DNA of 64,000 nucleotides. Source: Siderastrea radians. Lineage: Eukaryota > Cnidaria > Anthozoa > Scleractinia > Rhizangiidae. Shown here in pieces: positions 34,001 to 45,152 of this stretch. A model generated the notes under the pieces. The model did not search any database, was not told the origin of the DNA, and saw only the letters and a list, made by a program, of their open reading frames with translations. Both the position numbers and the translations under genes were made by a program. The DNA lies in contig OZ024891.1 of NCBI GenBank assembly GCA_964017195.1, positions 5,637,494 to 5,701,493 on the forward strand, given 5' to 3'. Within the stretch, counting starts at the first letter, position 1, and every line of letters starts with the position of its first letter.

Positions 34001-37000
34001 CAAGTATTGGCATTGGTCCAACACGCTCAGTGATTTCCTCCATTGCCGTAAGCTCAAGCTTATCCACTAGTTTATCATCGACTTCAAGTGTCGGCATTGC
34101 TCCAACAAGCTCAGTGATTCTCTCCATTGCCGTGAGCCCAAGCCAATCTACAAGTGTATCATCGTCTTCAAGTATTGGCATTGCTCCAACAAGTTCACTT
34201 GTTTCCTCCATTGCTGTGAGCTCAAGCCAATCCACTAGTGCATCATCGTCTTTAACTGTTGGCATTGCCTTTACAAGCTCTGCGACTTCGTCGACTTCAG
34301 CAACCCCAAGCCAATTCCCTAGTGCATTATCATCTTCAAGTATTATCATTGCCTCATCATCTGTGACTTTCTCGACTTCGCCGAGCGTAAGCCAATCCAC
34401 TATCGTGTCACCGTCCTCCACCATTGATATTTTTGTTACATCATCGTTGACCTTGCCGTCGCCTACACCAAGCGGTAGCCATTCTACCAGTGTTACGTCA
34501 TCAGCAATTGTTGCTCCGACAACTCCGAATCCAGAAGCGATGAAGACGTTTGAGATGAGAATGACAATAACAAATAGAGATTACAATGTTAGTCTTGAAG
34601 AAAAGGAAAGCCAGCCATTCAAATTGTTTGCAATCGAGGTCGAAAACAACGTTAATAATGCCCTGAAAGACCTTGAGGGCTTTGTGTATTCCAGGGTGGA
34701 AAAATTTGCTGAAGCTAACAGTGTTTCATGCCAAGTTACAGTCTTCGTGCTTAAAACGTCTAAAATCACAGAAGAAACGATCAAAGAAGAACTTGGAAAT
34801 AGCCTTGGTGACCTGACGATAACGAGTGTCACAGTTGTGGATAGCGAGAGGACGACAAATGAACCAGCTACGACGACACCTTCTGAAGAAGGCGTTGTTT
34901 TTGAAGTCACAGTAAGAATACCAAACGAGGAATACATCGAAGAACTTGGCAATTCTTCTAGCGAGGAATTCAAGACATTGTCTACACAACTGACTGATAT
35001 ACTGACTGAAGTTTTTGAGGACAAAATACCAGGATTTCGTCGCGTGGAAATAATAGAATTCCGCAAAGGTAGTATCATATGCATATTTAACGTTATTACA
35101 GAGAAAGAAACCACAGCTTCAGATGAGAAAATAAAAGATGTGCTGACAAAGGCAAGCAATAGTGGAGAAATAGGCAACTACACTTTTGAGGAAATTGAGG
35201 TGGAGAGGAAAACCGCGAAGGTGACTGGTGATAAAGACAAAAAATGGCCTGAGTGGGTGATTGCTGTCATCTCAGTGTCCGGAGTTATGCTGTTACTTAT
35301 TCTCTTGATGATCTACTTGGTAAGAATTATAGATATCTACACGATCTTTCTGTTAACTGACTAACATACCAGCGTGGAGGGGCTGAGTGTATGTGGCCAA
35401 GCGCGTCGGTTATGTGATCAGGAACCATGAAGCTACGTAGACTAATAGGTCTTAATATTGATAGGGTTAGGAGGCCTGTTGACTGCGTGCCCATAGAAGA
35501 GACACTATTCATAAGTGTATAAATGGTCATTAGACGAACTGGTCAGACAGCCCTCAGTTCTAAAATGCATGGGAGGAACCGTGTGATGGACCAGAATTCC
35601 TTTGGTGGACTTAGCTAGACTGCTATGGAGCGTATGCAACGAGTGTTGGTGTGCCAAAACAAATGGGGCTAATCAGAAACCATTTGTTAACGGTGCACCA
35701 ATATGCCCGCGTTGACGTATCATCCATACTGTCTTACTAGCAGGTGTTAACTCCGGCCGGAGAAGAGATGGCGAAGTCCATAAAACTGCCGATAAAAAAC
35801 CGACGAGACCAATATTTTCAAATACAGAAAGATTCTAGTTTAATAAAGCTTTCATTGTCATTATGGCTTTTTTGAAACTTGCCCCTCAAGATAAAAATCT
35901 GTGCACTGGAAAGAGGAAAATTGACTGAAAACATAATCAGAAATAATGATTTTATCTTTTGCTTGCAGAAGAGCTGCCTAAATTGTGGGCCAGGCGTGCG
36001 AAAAGGTCCCCCTAAATACAAAACAGTTTCTTTCGAACATTTTCACCCCCCCCCCCAAAAAAAAAAATCAGTGAGATCGAGCGTTCCACATGGCAAAACT
36101 CAGGCTTCTACTGGAACCCATCTGAATGTCTCTTTTTATCGACTTATTGTCCACGTTTTTAATGTCATTGGGATTTGAACAGCTTATCTCTTCATGTTAA
36201 ATCAAAACATTTATCGCACGTTTCATTACTGGATTCACTAATAAACTCCTATCTACTGTTAGGTGACAATTTTTTTTATATTTATTTGCAGATTTACAAA
36301 AGATACAAATACAAGAAAGTTGACCTCTCGCAAGTGCTAGATGCATACGACAATGTTGTTGAACTGGAAGAATTCCACAAAAGAAAAATGACTATGGCTC
36401 AAGTACAAAACGAGCCAAATGAGAGGTAATACTAATTATTTCATTCTTAATCTCGGTTATTGCATTTCCAGCTGGCTCATTGGTTCACGCACCTAAGTTT
36501 TCAGCGAATAATCCTGCCTTTTTCCTTCTTCTACGATTAGGAATGACTTGTTGGACATTTAAAAAATAGAGTTCTTCTGTCGAAGGCGCTATCCTGTGAT
36601 AGGTTGCCCGAGGAAATTTGATGTTCACAACAAATATTAGCCTGAAAACGTAGTTCGAGGGCTTATATGAAGTTTGAACATGAAATTTCCGAGGGGAAAG
36701 GGCCTGAGACAGAAGGACTCTATTGTTTTTATCGTACAACGCTAAATTTTGGGCGAAAATTGCCAAAAACCGACACTACGCTCTGATAGGCGCTCGCTGA
36801 GGAAAGACACTATCGCGTCACGTGATCGATTTCCACCAATGGGAGCACACAAAAAATTTAGCGTTGTACTATAAGAGGTGATATAACTAACTCAGCACTA
36901 CGCATCTCGTTGGTTATTGATCACTTCAAATACGATTATATTATATTAAAATAGTTGTTTAAAAATGTGTTCTCACACTTATTAATAATTTATATAAAGA

Positions 37001-37617
37001 AAACAAAGGAATCACTACCCTGACAGACCTGACAGTGGTGTGGATACTTGACCTTTATTAGCATAAACATTTTTCGATGTTTCCCAGGGCTAGAATAGAC
37101 TCTAGTTCATCTAGTTGACCTTGTCCTTGTCAAAAAGTTTCACACAATAACGTTAAATATTTGCGTGAGGAAATGTGCTGATTTCAGAAAAAGCGGCCAA
37201 ATGTGCTGCAACAAATTGCATGGGAGATCAAACCACAGGTATAACTACCACTACGGTTTTTGTTTTCATGTTGTGTCTGACTGGTTCTCAGTTGCAACTT
37301 CATGAACACCCCTGATATAATTCTAGAAGTCAAATCTTTCTGACTCGTACTGCAAAGGGTTTCTCATCTTTGGGAAGGAGAAGAGACCCTGGAAACGAGG
37401 TCACTTATATCCCAGGAATAAGTCATTGTTGTTGTTTTTATTGTTGTTGATACCCAAACAAAATTTTCTAACATAAACAGCTTACTATTTAACTTAAATG
37501 TACCTATTTCTTCTTTTATTCTAGACACTAGAAGACAAGTACCAAAAAAGTCAACAGACATATGGAAACGTCTTCTATGCCCAACAACAATCAATAAGTT
37601 CTCAACAAAGCAAATAA
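19074..37617 (+). CDS. Giant SEA-domain transmembrane mucin-like protein
   Basis: My model is: signal exon 19074-19143 (MGTFRMYYLSGFQIIGLLLI-INK, phase-1 donor); giant exon 26681-35319, opening after ttttctag as G-VTPSATQ; juxtamembrane exon 36292-36402 or 36425 (IYKRYKYKKVDLSQVLDAYD); and tail exons 37188-37238 and 37525-37617 (ends YGNVFYAQQQSISSQQSK, stop). That gives about 2,990 residues. The giant exon has roughly 2,600 residues of Ser/Thr-rich 28-residue repeats, then two SEA-like domains (DNA about 34540-34850 and 34900-35205), then a transmembrane helix (WVIAVISVSGVMLLLILLM). This is the architecture of cell-surface mucins: a heavily O-glycosylated outer stalk held by SEA domains. A role in the mucus or surface coat is inferred. 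The tail phase is unresolved: the strongest donor (after 36425) is phase 2, while both following exons read open in phase 0, which fits the weaker donor after 36402. Confidence 0.78.
19900..19985 (-). mobile_element. tRNA-like SINE remnant
   Basis: On the minus strand there is a B-box-like stretch (complement of gggagtagaacccgtgact) and a diverged tRNA-like head. The same sequence, better preserved at the B box, is at about 61205-61280 in copy B. It was present before the duplication. Confidence 0.45.
20868..21086 (+). CDS. Hypothetical 72-residue frame inside the foldback element
   Basis: The frame starts MAERDREGVFRG and contains paired cysteines (GACEKF then KCRTCGCV), loosely like a small zinc-binding motif. 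I do not recognise it. Its 3' part lies in the inner inverted repeat, whose mirror copy at about 23390-23456 lacks the 5' half. It could be captured host sequence or chance; nothing shows that it is expressed. Confidence 0.2.
   Translation: MAERDREGVFRGSCINHPPHRFGACEKFVLMEGTSKCRTCGCVARSNVMKWGWKAYATPTSRLCSPRLISVF
21450..22389. mobile_element. Nested 940-bp element with ~69-bp perfect TIRs
   Basis: Ends read gtcacagtgatatgtgtatc and are mirrored at 22389. The arms match for about 69 bp and are themselves built of repeated 'gtgatatgtgtatcccc' words in both orientations. The flanks share 'cccct'. It lies inside the 20275-24105 foldback element, so it inserted later. No coding frame is supported. 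Confidence 0.85.
24106..26680. other. Mucin intron 1, distal part, with interspersed repeat
   Basis: No coding sequence is supported. The last section, about 25925-26325, is an interspersed repeat with 'ccggggtggggtactc' and several spaced 'gtcctaaacaggg' words, a repeat type I associate with coral genomes. Copy B retains this through to the window end. The acceptor of the mucin giant exon is at 26680. Confidence 0.5.
26740..34500 (+). repeat. 84-bp coding minisatellite of the mucin, with higher-order units
   Basis: The basic unit is 84 bp (28 residues), theme S-S-V-T-S-x-T-S-x-S-A-S-Q-S-T-x-V-S-P-S-S. The distinctive variant GYVTS recurs at 29806, 30559, 31315, 32407 and 32659. The steps are 753, 756, 1092 and 252 bp, that is 9 units (one short by a codon), 9, 13 and 3 units. 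This shows recent amplification of a nine-unit block. Toward 33300-34500 the units are older and more diverged. The antisense strand is also open for long stretches, but those frames are by-products of the repeat. Confidence 0.95.
34540..35319 (+). other. Two SEA-like domains and transmembrane segment of the mucin
   Basis: The first domain begins near KTFEMRMTITNRDYNVSLEE; the second near VVFEVTVRIPNEEYIEELGN. Both have the pattern of a beta strand, two helices and returning strands seen in SEA domains. The second carries EFRKGSIICIF (GS at 35068-35073), which matches the position of the autoproteolysis site in SEA domains (G|SVVV in the family). The first has no GS at that place. A charged linker (GDKDKKWPE) leads into a hydrophobic helix at about 35250-35319. 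Confidence 0.75.
35320..36291. other. Mucin intron after the giant exon
   Basis: The donor ttg|gtaaga follows 35319 and the acceptor tttgcag precedes 36292. I see no other exon and no clear mobile element; there is a short C-run followed by an A-run near 36048-36068. Confidence 0.6.
36426..37187. other. Mucin tail intron with a short inverted repeat
   Basis: An inverted pair (gtacaacgctaaattt at 36734-36749 and its complement at about 36854-36869) encloses about 100 bp and may be a MITE remnant. No further exon that would settle the tail reading phase was found. Confidence 0.45.
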
Positions 37618-39288
37618 GCGTGTTTGTGGTACACAAGGGGGTCGATTCTTTAGACGCTTAGAGACAAAGTAGTCTATAAAAAATAAGGATATATTAACAA
37701 AAGGTCTTTTACTGAACAAACGTGACAAATAATTTTCAAAGGCCTTAAAGTATGCGTCTCAATTTACATTTTGAAATGGTACAATTATAAGGAAAGAAAG
37801 ACGACATATAAATATACATCATGAAACAAGAGTACGAAAGTTTTATAGTATATTTATTAACGTATCTCAAATACAATTTCATAAGAGGTACTTTAATTTT
37901 TAGACTGAGAAATGCTGTAATCCATGGCTGCCACAGAAATCAGCCTTGCAAACTCTCTGAATTTTCCCGAAAAAAATTTAATTATTGAAAGGGTTTTTTT
38001 TAACCAGATGAACAGAAGTGAGATGTAGAGACAGCTTCCAACGACTCTTTATGGCCGTTGATATCTCGCAGAACACAGTCAAGGTGAACTGAAATTGTTC
38101 TGTCGGCCCTTTAATACTAACAAATCAGTGCTGTTAACTAAACTTTAATTTTCCCTGACCAAGGCTAGCATATTTTTCCTGACTTTAATTTTCTCTGACT
38201 CACATCAAAATTCCCTGGCTTTTCCTGACCTTGTCCCCACTTTCTTTACCATTTCCTGACCTGTGGCAACCATGTTAATATTACATTAGTGGCTCATTAA
38301 AAAGTTTCTGGGAAACCCCCACCTACCCCTCCCCTAACCCAACATTTTGCTCTAGTTGATAATAAGTAAGAAAATGTCAGAGGGGTAGTGGGGAGTTCCC
38401 CAGAAACGTGTATAACTAAGCAATAATAGTGCCAAGGCCTAGACTGCACGACTGAACATTTTTTACACTTCCGATGCTAAACTCTATATCAAATTATAAT
38501 CCTGGATATAGTTAGGCGAACTTGCGATACACAAAAACGCAAGATTTTTAACGAAGAAATCAAAATGTCACTTAGGAAGTTCTAATATAGGGACCTTCAA
38601 TTTTATAATCTAGGAAGAAACCTCACAACACTAGATATTTAATGACAACTATTGTATTTCGCGTTTGATAGTCTTTCTAGTTCACTGTAAAACCGCGGTT
38701 ATAGGACTGGTTTAAATTTTTGAAAATAGGTAAGCACCATTTTAGTGTTGAGTAAAGAAACGAAATTTTATATTTTTCTGACAGACGTCCAACTTTATAG
38801 TCTTTTTTCTATTATTAAAGCTTGTAAAAAGAGATACTTAAAAAGCGCAATGAATAAAGCAAGATAGTTACATTAAAAAGCCTTGATTCAGATTGAAAAG
38901 TAAAATGCAATAAGGTCAGAAACTGATAAGGTGTAGTTTAGTTTTACGGTTCTTAGCAAATCACCGCTACTTAGCACATCACGTTTCATTTCATGTTTCA
39001 CGCCAAAAATATCGGAAATCACGGCTCACAAAAATACCCACAGTAAATTCCCGCATATAAGAACCACCCTTCTTCTAGGTTGATCTAAGTTCTTTCATAT
39101 TTGGTGTCTAATAAGAAATCAGGCTATTTAGGATCTTAAATAGGTTCTTTATTTTCTGTGACGAAATTGCCGGTTGCTGGGTGTGGCCCCCTTGCTTCTT
39201 GTGTCAGGAACGTATATCATCCCTATTATATCATGGCTACATTCTAAACAAATACAAATCCTTCTCTATACCCTACGTACCTTATTAC
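37618..39288. other. Downstream of mucin: non-coding
   Basis: No gene is seen. A short imperfect inverted repeat (gtttctgggaaacccccacc and its mirror) spans about 38298-38410 and looks like a small MITE. AATAAA at about 38853 is a possible distant poly(A) signal, but nothing ties it to the mucin transcript. Confidence 0.4.
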
Positions 39289-40098
39289 ATGTTAATTTCC
39301 CGAATTTCGCGATTTAAGAAAAATTCGCGAAATTAAAGTGACGCGAACAATAAGTGTCGCGAACATAACATGACTCAGAAATCAAGTGACTTACATTATG
39401 GTCAATAATCAAGAAAGAATGCAAGAAATTTTGCAAGAACAAGTTCGCAACGTGGAATTCGTGGAAGTCTAAAAGCAAGTTAACTTTGAAGATGTGAATG
39501 TCGAACGTAAGCTATCGGTTTTGAAACCAATTTATGCAACTTGGTTGGTGGAAATGTATAACTTTTCCACCAGCGCACAGGGGAGGGTACACGTCTTGAA
39601 AGGATGGGAGAAAGCGGGAATAAAAGCTGTAGTAACTGGAAGAGAAGTATTACCGCCTGTTGATCCATATCAAGTCATTTGCACAAATAACTCTTGACAC
39701 TTGTCTATATGTTTCTAAACTGCATTGTTACTGAGCGGCTCATTTTTATTCGGAGTCCGTAGGAAGGAATTTTCAATGTAAATGGATATTGTAGTCAATT
39801 GACTCAAGACCAATAATTCACGTGCAAGCATGAACTGCTTGTGGACATTGTAAGAACTACTTTTTTGTCACTGTCACCGCCGTTGCGTTTTCGTTAATTT
39901 TGACGTTATTGTACCTTTAAAAGTCGTTTTGTTTAATTCAAGGACATGTTAAATAACATTGCCTAGGAAAAAAATTGTGTCTTGGTCAAAAGTGCGAAAT
40001 TAAAGTGATTCAAAACACAAAATTTTCGCAAAATCGCGAAATATGCGCACCTCAAAATCGCGAAATAAACGTGTCGCGAAATTTCATGTAATAAGGTA
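39289..40098. mobile_element. ~810-bp TIR element with a transposase-like C-terminal remnant
   Basis: The ends are accttattacatg at both sides, inverted. Subterminal words 'tttcgcgaaatt' recur on both sides. Inside, 39494-39697 (+) encodes a 67-residue frame, LSVLKPIYATWLVEMYNF...VLKGWEKAGI, which resembles the C-terminal end of Tigger/pogo-type DDE transposases as I remember them. It is a truncated, non-autonomous copy. Confidence 0.6.
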
Positions 40099-41149
40099 TC
40101 CTAGATAGAAACGCTAACACATCAGACTCATACTGAATTTATGAGGCACTCAGACATAGTTTGGGTTCTTCTACAGTGGAGATCGAAAAAGGCAAATTTT
40201 ACCCTGTAGGTTCTTTATCCACTAGGTTCTTATAGGCAGGGATTTGCTCTACCCCCCGCTTTCAGGTCATGCTTACGCCAAAACAAAACAAAAATAGATT
40301 TCAGCGTCCTATAACAGCAATGGACTACAAACCAATATGATACAGGAAAAGAGAGAAAAGCTCTGTTACGCTTACGTAATTCAAGACATATCGTCTATTT
40401 TGCTTAAGCGTAAAATGAAAGGATGACCAGTTGTCGGTTGGACAACTCACGGTCCTACATGTACATACAAATTAAAGAACGTGAGAAGGATGAAACGCTA
40501 CTCGCTTGTTCCCCACGTTGTTGTCTATAGTGGAGTAACACGACTCGAGGAAAATCCTCTTGTTGTGGTTTGTAGCTCCGCACTCGAGGATCTTAGCAGG
40601 TATTGGATAGGTTTTACGATCCAATGTTGTCATTCCGCTGCTTAATCAACCTGGTCACGTGACCGGGATCCATGTTGCTCACGTGACCGGGATCCTGGTC
40701 ACCTCCAACTCCGTAAATTGACAGACAAAAAAGTCAACAACGAGTTACCCAACCGGCGTATGTCCTTCAGAACCAACCACCTTAAGAACGGGTAACCTCT
40801 GGGCTGGCACATACCTATAAAGCTTACACCCTACTGGGTTGCACGCAAATCAGTTTCAAAGTACTTTCTTGACAGCATTAGTCATGCCACTTTTAGGTCT
40901 GCCTGATTTGGGCCTTGGTGCTGGGCTGTTAAGGAAATCAATCACAGTGTTACAATTATTAATGTGACTATTAAGTTCAGATAGCACAAAAGCCACAAAA
41001 AAGTATGATAATGGCATCATAACAATTATAGTGATAATATTTCGGCTTTTAAACAGTCTCAGTGCTCTTATTAATACTAATTATCATGAAAAATATATGT
41101 TAATCTGTACTAATTAACAATAATTATTCAAAGATAGAAACTAACATAA
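40099..41149. other. Non-coding stretch
   Basis: No gene is supported. There is a small cluster of 'cacgtgaccgggatcc' words (two copies at about 40663-40700). Confidence 0.4.
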
Positions 41150-41465
41150 CAATAATTATGATTAATTCTTGAAAAGGAAGGTTTTCAAACTCGTTTTGAA
41201 AGCGGCTACAGATTCAGAGATCTTGATCGCACTTAAGGCAGTTTAATTTATTCCATGATGTAGGAGCTGCAACTGCAAAGGCTCTTTCTCCGTACAATTT
41301 TGTTCTATATTTGGGGGCTACGAGTAGATTAGAGATCAGTCCGAGCGTAAACAGCGGGATGCCTTATAGGGTCTTATAGACAGTGAGCAGTTCCGATAGA
41401 TATGTGGGGGCCAGACAATGAAGCGCCTTGTAACTAATGAGAAGAACCTTAAAGGTTATTTGCTT
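41150..41465 (-). pseudogene. LINE reverse-transcriptase 3' end remnant
   Basis: Read on the minus strand, this gives the typical C-terminal tail of non-LTR retrotransposon ORF2: K-V-L-L-I-S-Y-K-A-L-H-C-L-A-P-T-Y-L, then YGERAFAVAAPTSWNKL, then SRFQNEFENLPF. At least two stops or frameshifts break it. It is a 5'-truncated dead copy. Confidence 0.7.
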
Positions 41466-42330
41466 CCTCACATCATAACATTTACCTGCTAAGTTCCTGA
41501 TCTGTCTCTTCCATAATGGCAGACTTGTCTGGCAAGGTAGCTGTTACACACATAACAGACAAACAAACAAACAAACAAACAAACAAACAAACAAACAAAT
41601 AAACATTAAGAACTGATCAGCTACAAAACTGACTGGTTGATTTACCCATATCTCCTTACAAATTGCTTTATTTACCGTCATTACTTCAGTGTGAGAATTT
41701 GACATCGTACTGATGTTTAAAAGGCCTGTTCTTTCTACCGGTGGTTAGATCACAATAATGAAATAAAGCAAACATTATTATTTAAGAATAATATTTAAGA
41801 ATAAACAATCTTGTTTGAGAACACATCCCAAGCTTACCAGTACTTTCATTGACTCCAGGATGTTTTGCCAAGCCAATGAGAAAGCCATATAAAGTCACTC
41901 TTTCAACAGATGAAAAGAGATCTTTGATCACCTCAATAGGGGGACAACTGCAAAAAGGTCCAACATTCAATTGATTTTTGACTTTCATGGAATTGATCCA
42001 TGGACTCAAACATTAAAACTACAACATGTTTGTTAGGTAACAACCTTGTACAGCACAATAAACAGCATCCCAACAAAGTACCGCTCCATATTATTATTTA
42101 ACGGCTGAGACACAAAAAGGAACTTGTTCTAAGTCTAAGGCCAATAAGACCCTGGGGCAAGTTGCATAAAACTTAACGTCTGGCATAACTTCCAACGTCA
42201 GACTTTCACTCCAGTCAAAGTCACTATTTTAACGACTGACACAAGAAGTTAAGTCCGGCGTTAGGTTTTATGCAACTGACCCCAGGTGTTTACAAAAGGG
42301 GACTACTCCGGTCTCTGGTTTATTTTACTG
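41466..42330. other. Non-coding stretch with (AAAC)n and a diverged repeat unit
   Basis: There is a microsatellite of about twelve caaa units at 41557-41606. A diverged unit of the ~105-bp repeat (gtacagcacaataaacagca) lies at about 42040-42060. Copy B of the segmental duplication begins at about 42331. Confidence 0.55.
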
Positions 42331-42744
42331 ACTGAATCATTTACTATTGGGTGTAGCCTTGTTGGTTGTATTTTAATCATTTTCTACTGGGCATAACCTT
42401 GGAGGGTCTATTATACTCTGGCGGTTTGGCGGTTTAAGCCAATTTTCAGTGTCGGTTTGCGGTTACATTCGTAATAATGTGGTGGTTTACGGTTAAGAAA
42501 TGATCGCGCGGTTGCGGAGAATCATAACTTTATCACGCGGTTTTCGGTCTTTGTGAGTTTGGTGGCGGTTCTTTAAACTATATGTGCGGTCACTTTATTT
42601 TTCTTGAAGCTTCTTCCTAGACAAAAGAATGCCTTTTAGGGGTTGCGTAAGGCACAGAAAATGAAAATGTGGAGTTTTTCTGCTGACTCCCCTTGCAGGG
42701 AGGTAATTTAATAATAGGCCAGGCTTCAAAGCCAAAGAAAGCGC

Positions 42745-43440
42745 ATGGAAGGATGGCGGCCGTGGATCTTTAGTCAGATATCGATGTTATCAAATGCGTT
42801 GCCCTTTTTTTTATCTTTAAAACCGCCCGTCTGGAAACGATTCATTGGCGGCATCTTCTCCCTCTGGAGCAAAACCAGAGAAGAGATCACACAGTTCATT
42901 AGCGGTGCTAGATGTACGCACCCACTTTGAGCTCACTGAAACGTTTCAGTACACCCATTTTCAACCTGCCATCCATCAGTACTAAAAAGAGGCTTCTAGA
43001 ACAAACACTTCTAAAACATCATTTGAAGAAAGCGTCACAAACTTAAAAACACATCTTCTCGAGAGAGGACACCCAGAGGACATTATTCAAACCACCCTCT
43101 CAGATGTTACTTTTGGAGACAGGAATCAAGCCCTCCGACAAAAACAAAAACAAAACAAGAAAATCTTGCCCTTTGTAACGCAATATCACCCAGCAGTGCC
43201 TAACTTAAACGACTACTCATGAACAGCTGGCATTTCACAACACAGCAACCATTGCTTAACAACATTTTCAAGGAACCGCCCCTAATATCGTATACTCGTG
43301 AGAGCAAAACTCCGGTTAGAAAAGCAAAAACACACATACAGGAGTTGCACAGGCCTGTAACTCTTTTAGACGTTAAAAAGAGGATCACAAATCAAAACTG
43401 CAGTTACAACTACTGGCTTAAATTTTTTAGAGCCTTTTAA
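42745..43440 (+). pseudogene. Penelope-like reverse transcriptase fragment, broken
   Basis: Recognisable pieces across several frames are IFSLWSKTREEITQFI, TFQYTHF, SRTNTSKTSFEESVTNLKTH, KKILPFVTQYHPAVPNL, NNIFKEPPLISYTR and LVRAKL. They occur in the order seen in coral Penelope-like elements. Where the polymerase motif normally has Tyr-Ile-Asp-Asp, this copy reads Phe-Ile-Gly-Gly, so both catalytic aspartates are gone. Stops and frameshifts break it, and the N-terminal part is missing. Confidence 0.7.
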
Positions 43441-43500
43441 AGGCTAAAACACGCGCGTGGGAGTCGCGCAGGTTGATCACCCTATTTAACACATCCAGTG

Positions 43501-44454
43501 TACCGTAATGTTCCGAAAGTAACGACCCAACGAAAGTAGCGATAAAATTTCACAGGTATTAGCAAATCCCGAAAGTAGCGACCCCCCCCCCCCCCCGAAT
43601 TTAACGACCCTCCGAAAGTAGCGGCCTCAAAAGTAATTTCCCTTTTTAGCAAGAAATAACGGAAATGATAGATATAACAAGCTATACCGGCTAATCCGAG
43701 GTTTATTTTTAATGATTATGGTGATCTTTGACATTCCTATTCAATGGACAATACATAACTCTTACAGCACATTACACTGGAGAAAGATGGCATATTCAGT
43801 TTGCCACGAGCGTGGGACAAAGAAAAAATCTGAGTCGCCGACGGGAATCGAACCCATGACCTCCCGTACACCGGTCGGACGCTCTAACCACTGAGCTGCT
43901 GGGAGACTCGTGGTGAGCGAGGTCATATTTACTGAGTTCGTTGTGACACGCGTCCTGCATACTGCTTGTTTCAAAAAGTATTCCTTTCGTCTCTGAATAC
44001 CCGTTACCCTGAAAGGTGTTTGGGTGCAATGCGGTGGAATAGAAATTCCAGGTGCATATGAAGTGAAAGTCAAAACAGGACTACGACAGCTGAGGAAAGA
44101 TTTGAAGGAAAGCCTGCAACAACTAACTCCAACAGCTCACAATACGATTTGATATTACCGGTATTAATGGAAACTGACTGCTGCTAACGTAGATTATTCA
44201 AAGACTGGTTCTTTCGAATTGTTATTCAAAACAATAACATGTACATGTAATAAGTTTCTGCAAGTGTGCATGTTTTCACATGTGTCGCGATTTTATTAAC
44301 TTCGAACGGCCCTTGTACGGAACACGTTTTAGCTACCCGAAAGTAGCGAGCCCCCGAAAGTAGCCAAATGGTAGCCACCCTCCGAAAGTAGCGATAGGAA
44401 AAGGCTGCTAAATCCGAAAGTAAGGAGGGTCGTTACTTTCGGAACTTTACGGTA
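43501..44454. mobile_element. 954-bp TIR element with 'cgaaagtagcgacc' subterminal repeats
   Basis: The ends taccgtaatgttccgaaagt match in inverted orientation at 44454 for about 28 bp with one mismatch. Variants of 'cgaaagtagcgacc' repeat inside both ends. A tRNA-derived segment lies in the middle (43832-43911). It is nested in the 42405-45005 insertion and has no transposase. Confidence 0.85.
43832..43911 (-). pseudogene. tRNA-Thr-like sequence (SINE head)
   Basis: The minus strand folds as a tRNA: acceptor ends gagtctc/...gcgactc, D arm gctcagtggttagagc, perfect B box ggttcgattcc. The anticodon position would be GGT (Thr), but base 33 is C rather than T and one anticodon-stem pair is lost. 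This is more like a SINE head or pseudo-tRNA than a working gene. Confidence 0.5.
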
Positions 44455-45152
44455 TTTATCCTCAAATAACACATTTACACTGCTGGACCGGCTTACTAGA
44501 CTTCGAAACCGCGGCCACCATGTGGTTAGGAATAACTCCCCTGGCGCATACCACAGGACCACTAAGCTGTGCTGAAAACATTCCACGGTAAAGGTAAGCT
44601 AAAGTTCACACGCTTGTGTTGTCACTAAATTCATCTCAGAAAGACCACAAGAGCACACCCAACCCTCTAAATTTGAATTGTTACGTTACTTTCTAAACAA
44701 CGTGCATTCTTTGGGTTCGGTGAACTGCCCACTGGATGACACTATTTGTTCGCTGGTTATTGACAGGAATTAGAAAAAAGATGTTCTATACTTAAGATCT
44801 CGTGATCATTGTAAGCAGAAGTACGATTATTGTGCGAGCATACGGTAAAAATGTGTAAACTACTGTTAAGAGATCGTTATTGCGACTCTCTTTCTGTCAT
44901 AAAGGCGGTTTCGCGGTCTTTAGGAGAAAATGAAAGCGGTTTGCGGTCTAGGAAGGAGAAGATAAGGCAGATTGCGGAATGTGCGACCCCCTATGGTTAT
45001 ATGTACAACTGACTATGGTTATATGTACAACTGTTCTTCTAAAAGAAAAAGGATACCACACTAACTACAATTGTTTGAAAGTTGACTGAACCATCACTCT
45101 GTCGAAATGCAGAAAATTATTTTACCTTTTTATTGTTAATTTGATAATTATT

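Larger units (their letters stand above)
42405..45005. mobile_element. 2.6-kb composite insertion containing Penelope-like sequence
   Basis: Compared with copy A (4571-4585) the site is interrupted after 'cataacctt'. Both flanks of the insert are rich in 'gcggtttgcggt' words (about 42417-42590 and 44905-44975) in the same orientation, so these are not TIRs. The right junction has a 22-bp local duplication (ctatggttatatgtacaac). Inside are a decayed Penelope-like reverse-transcriptase piece and a 954-bp TIR element. Confidence 0.7.

Noticed and set aside
26889..34424. Many long minus-strand open frames opposite the mucin exon (e.g. 33756-34424, 32838-33446)
   Set aside because: They follow the 84-bp repeat exactly and read as repeated shadow peptides; the plus strand has signal, SEA and transmembrane structure, while these have no such features.
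39000..40250. Host gene hinted at by the 67-codon frame 39494-39697
   Set aside because: It resembles only the end of a transposase and is enclosed by inverted repeats.
41557..41606. Possible CRISPR-like or functional repeat
   Set aside because: It is a plain (AAAC)n microsatellite without spacers.
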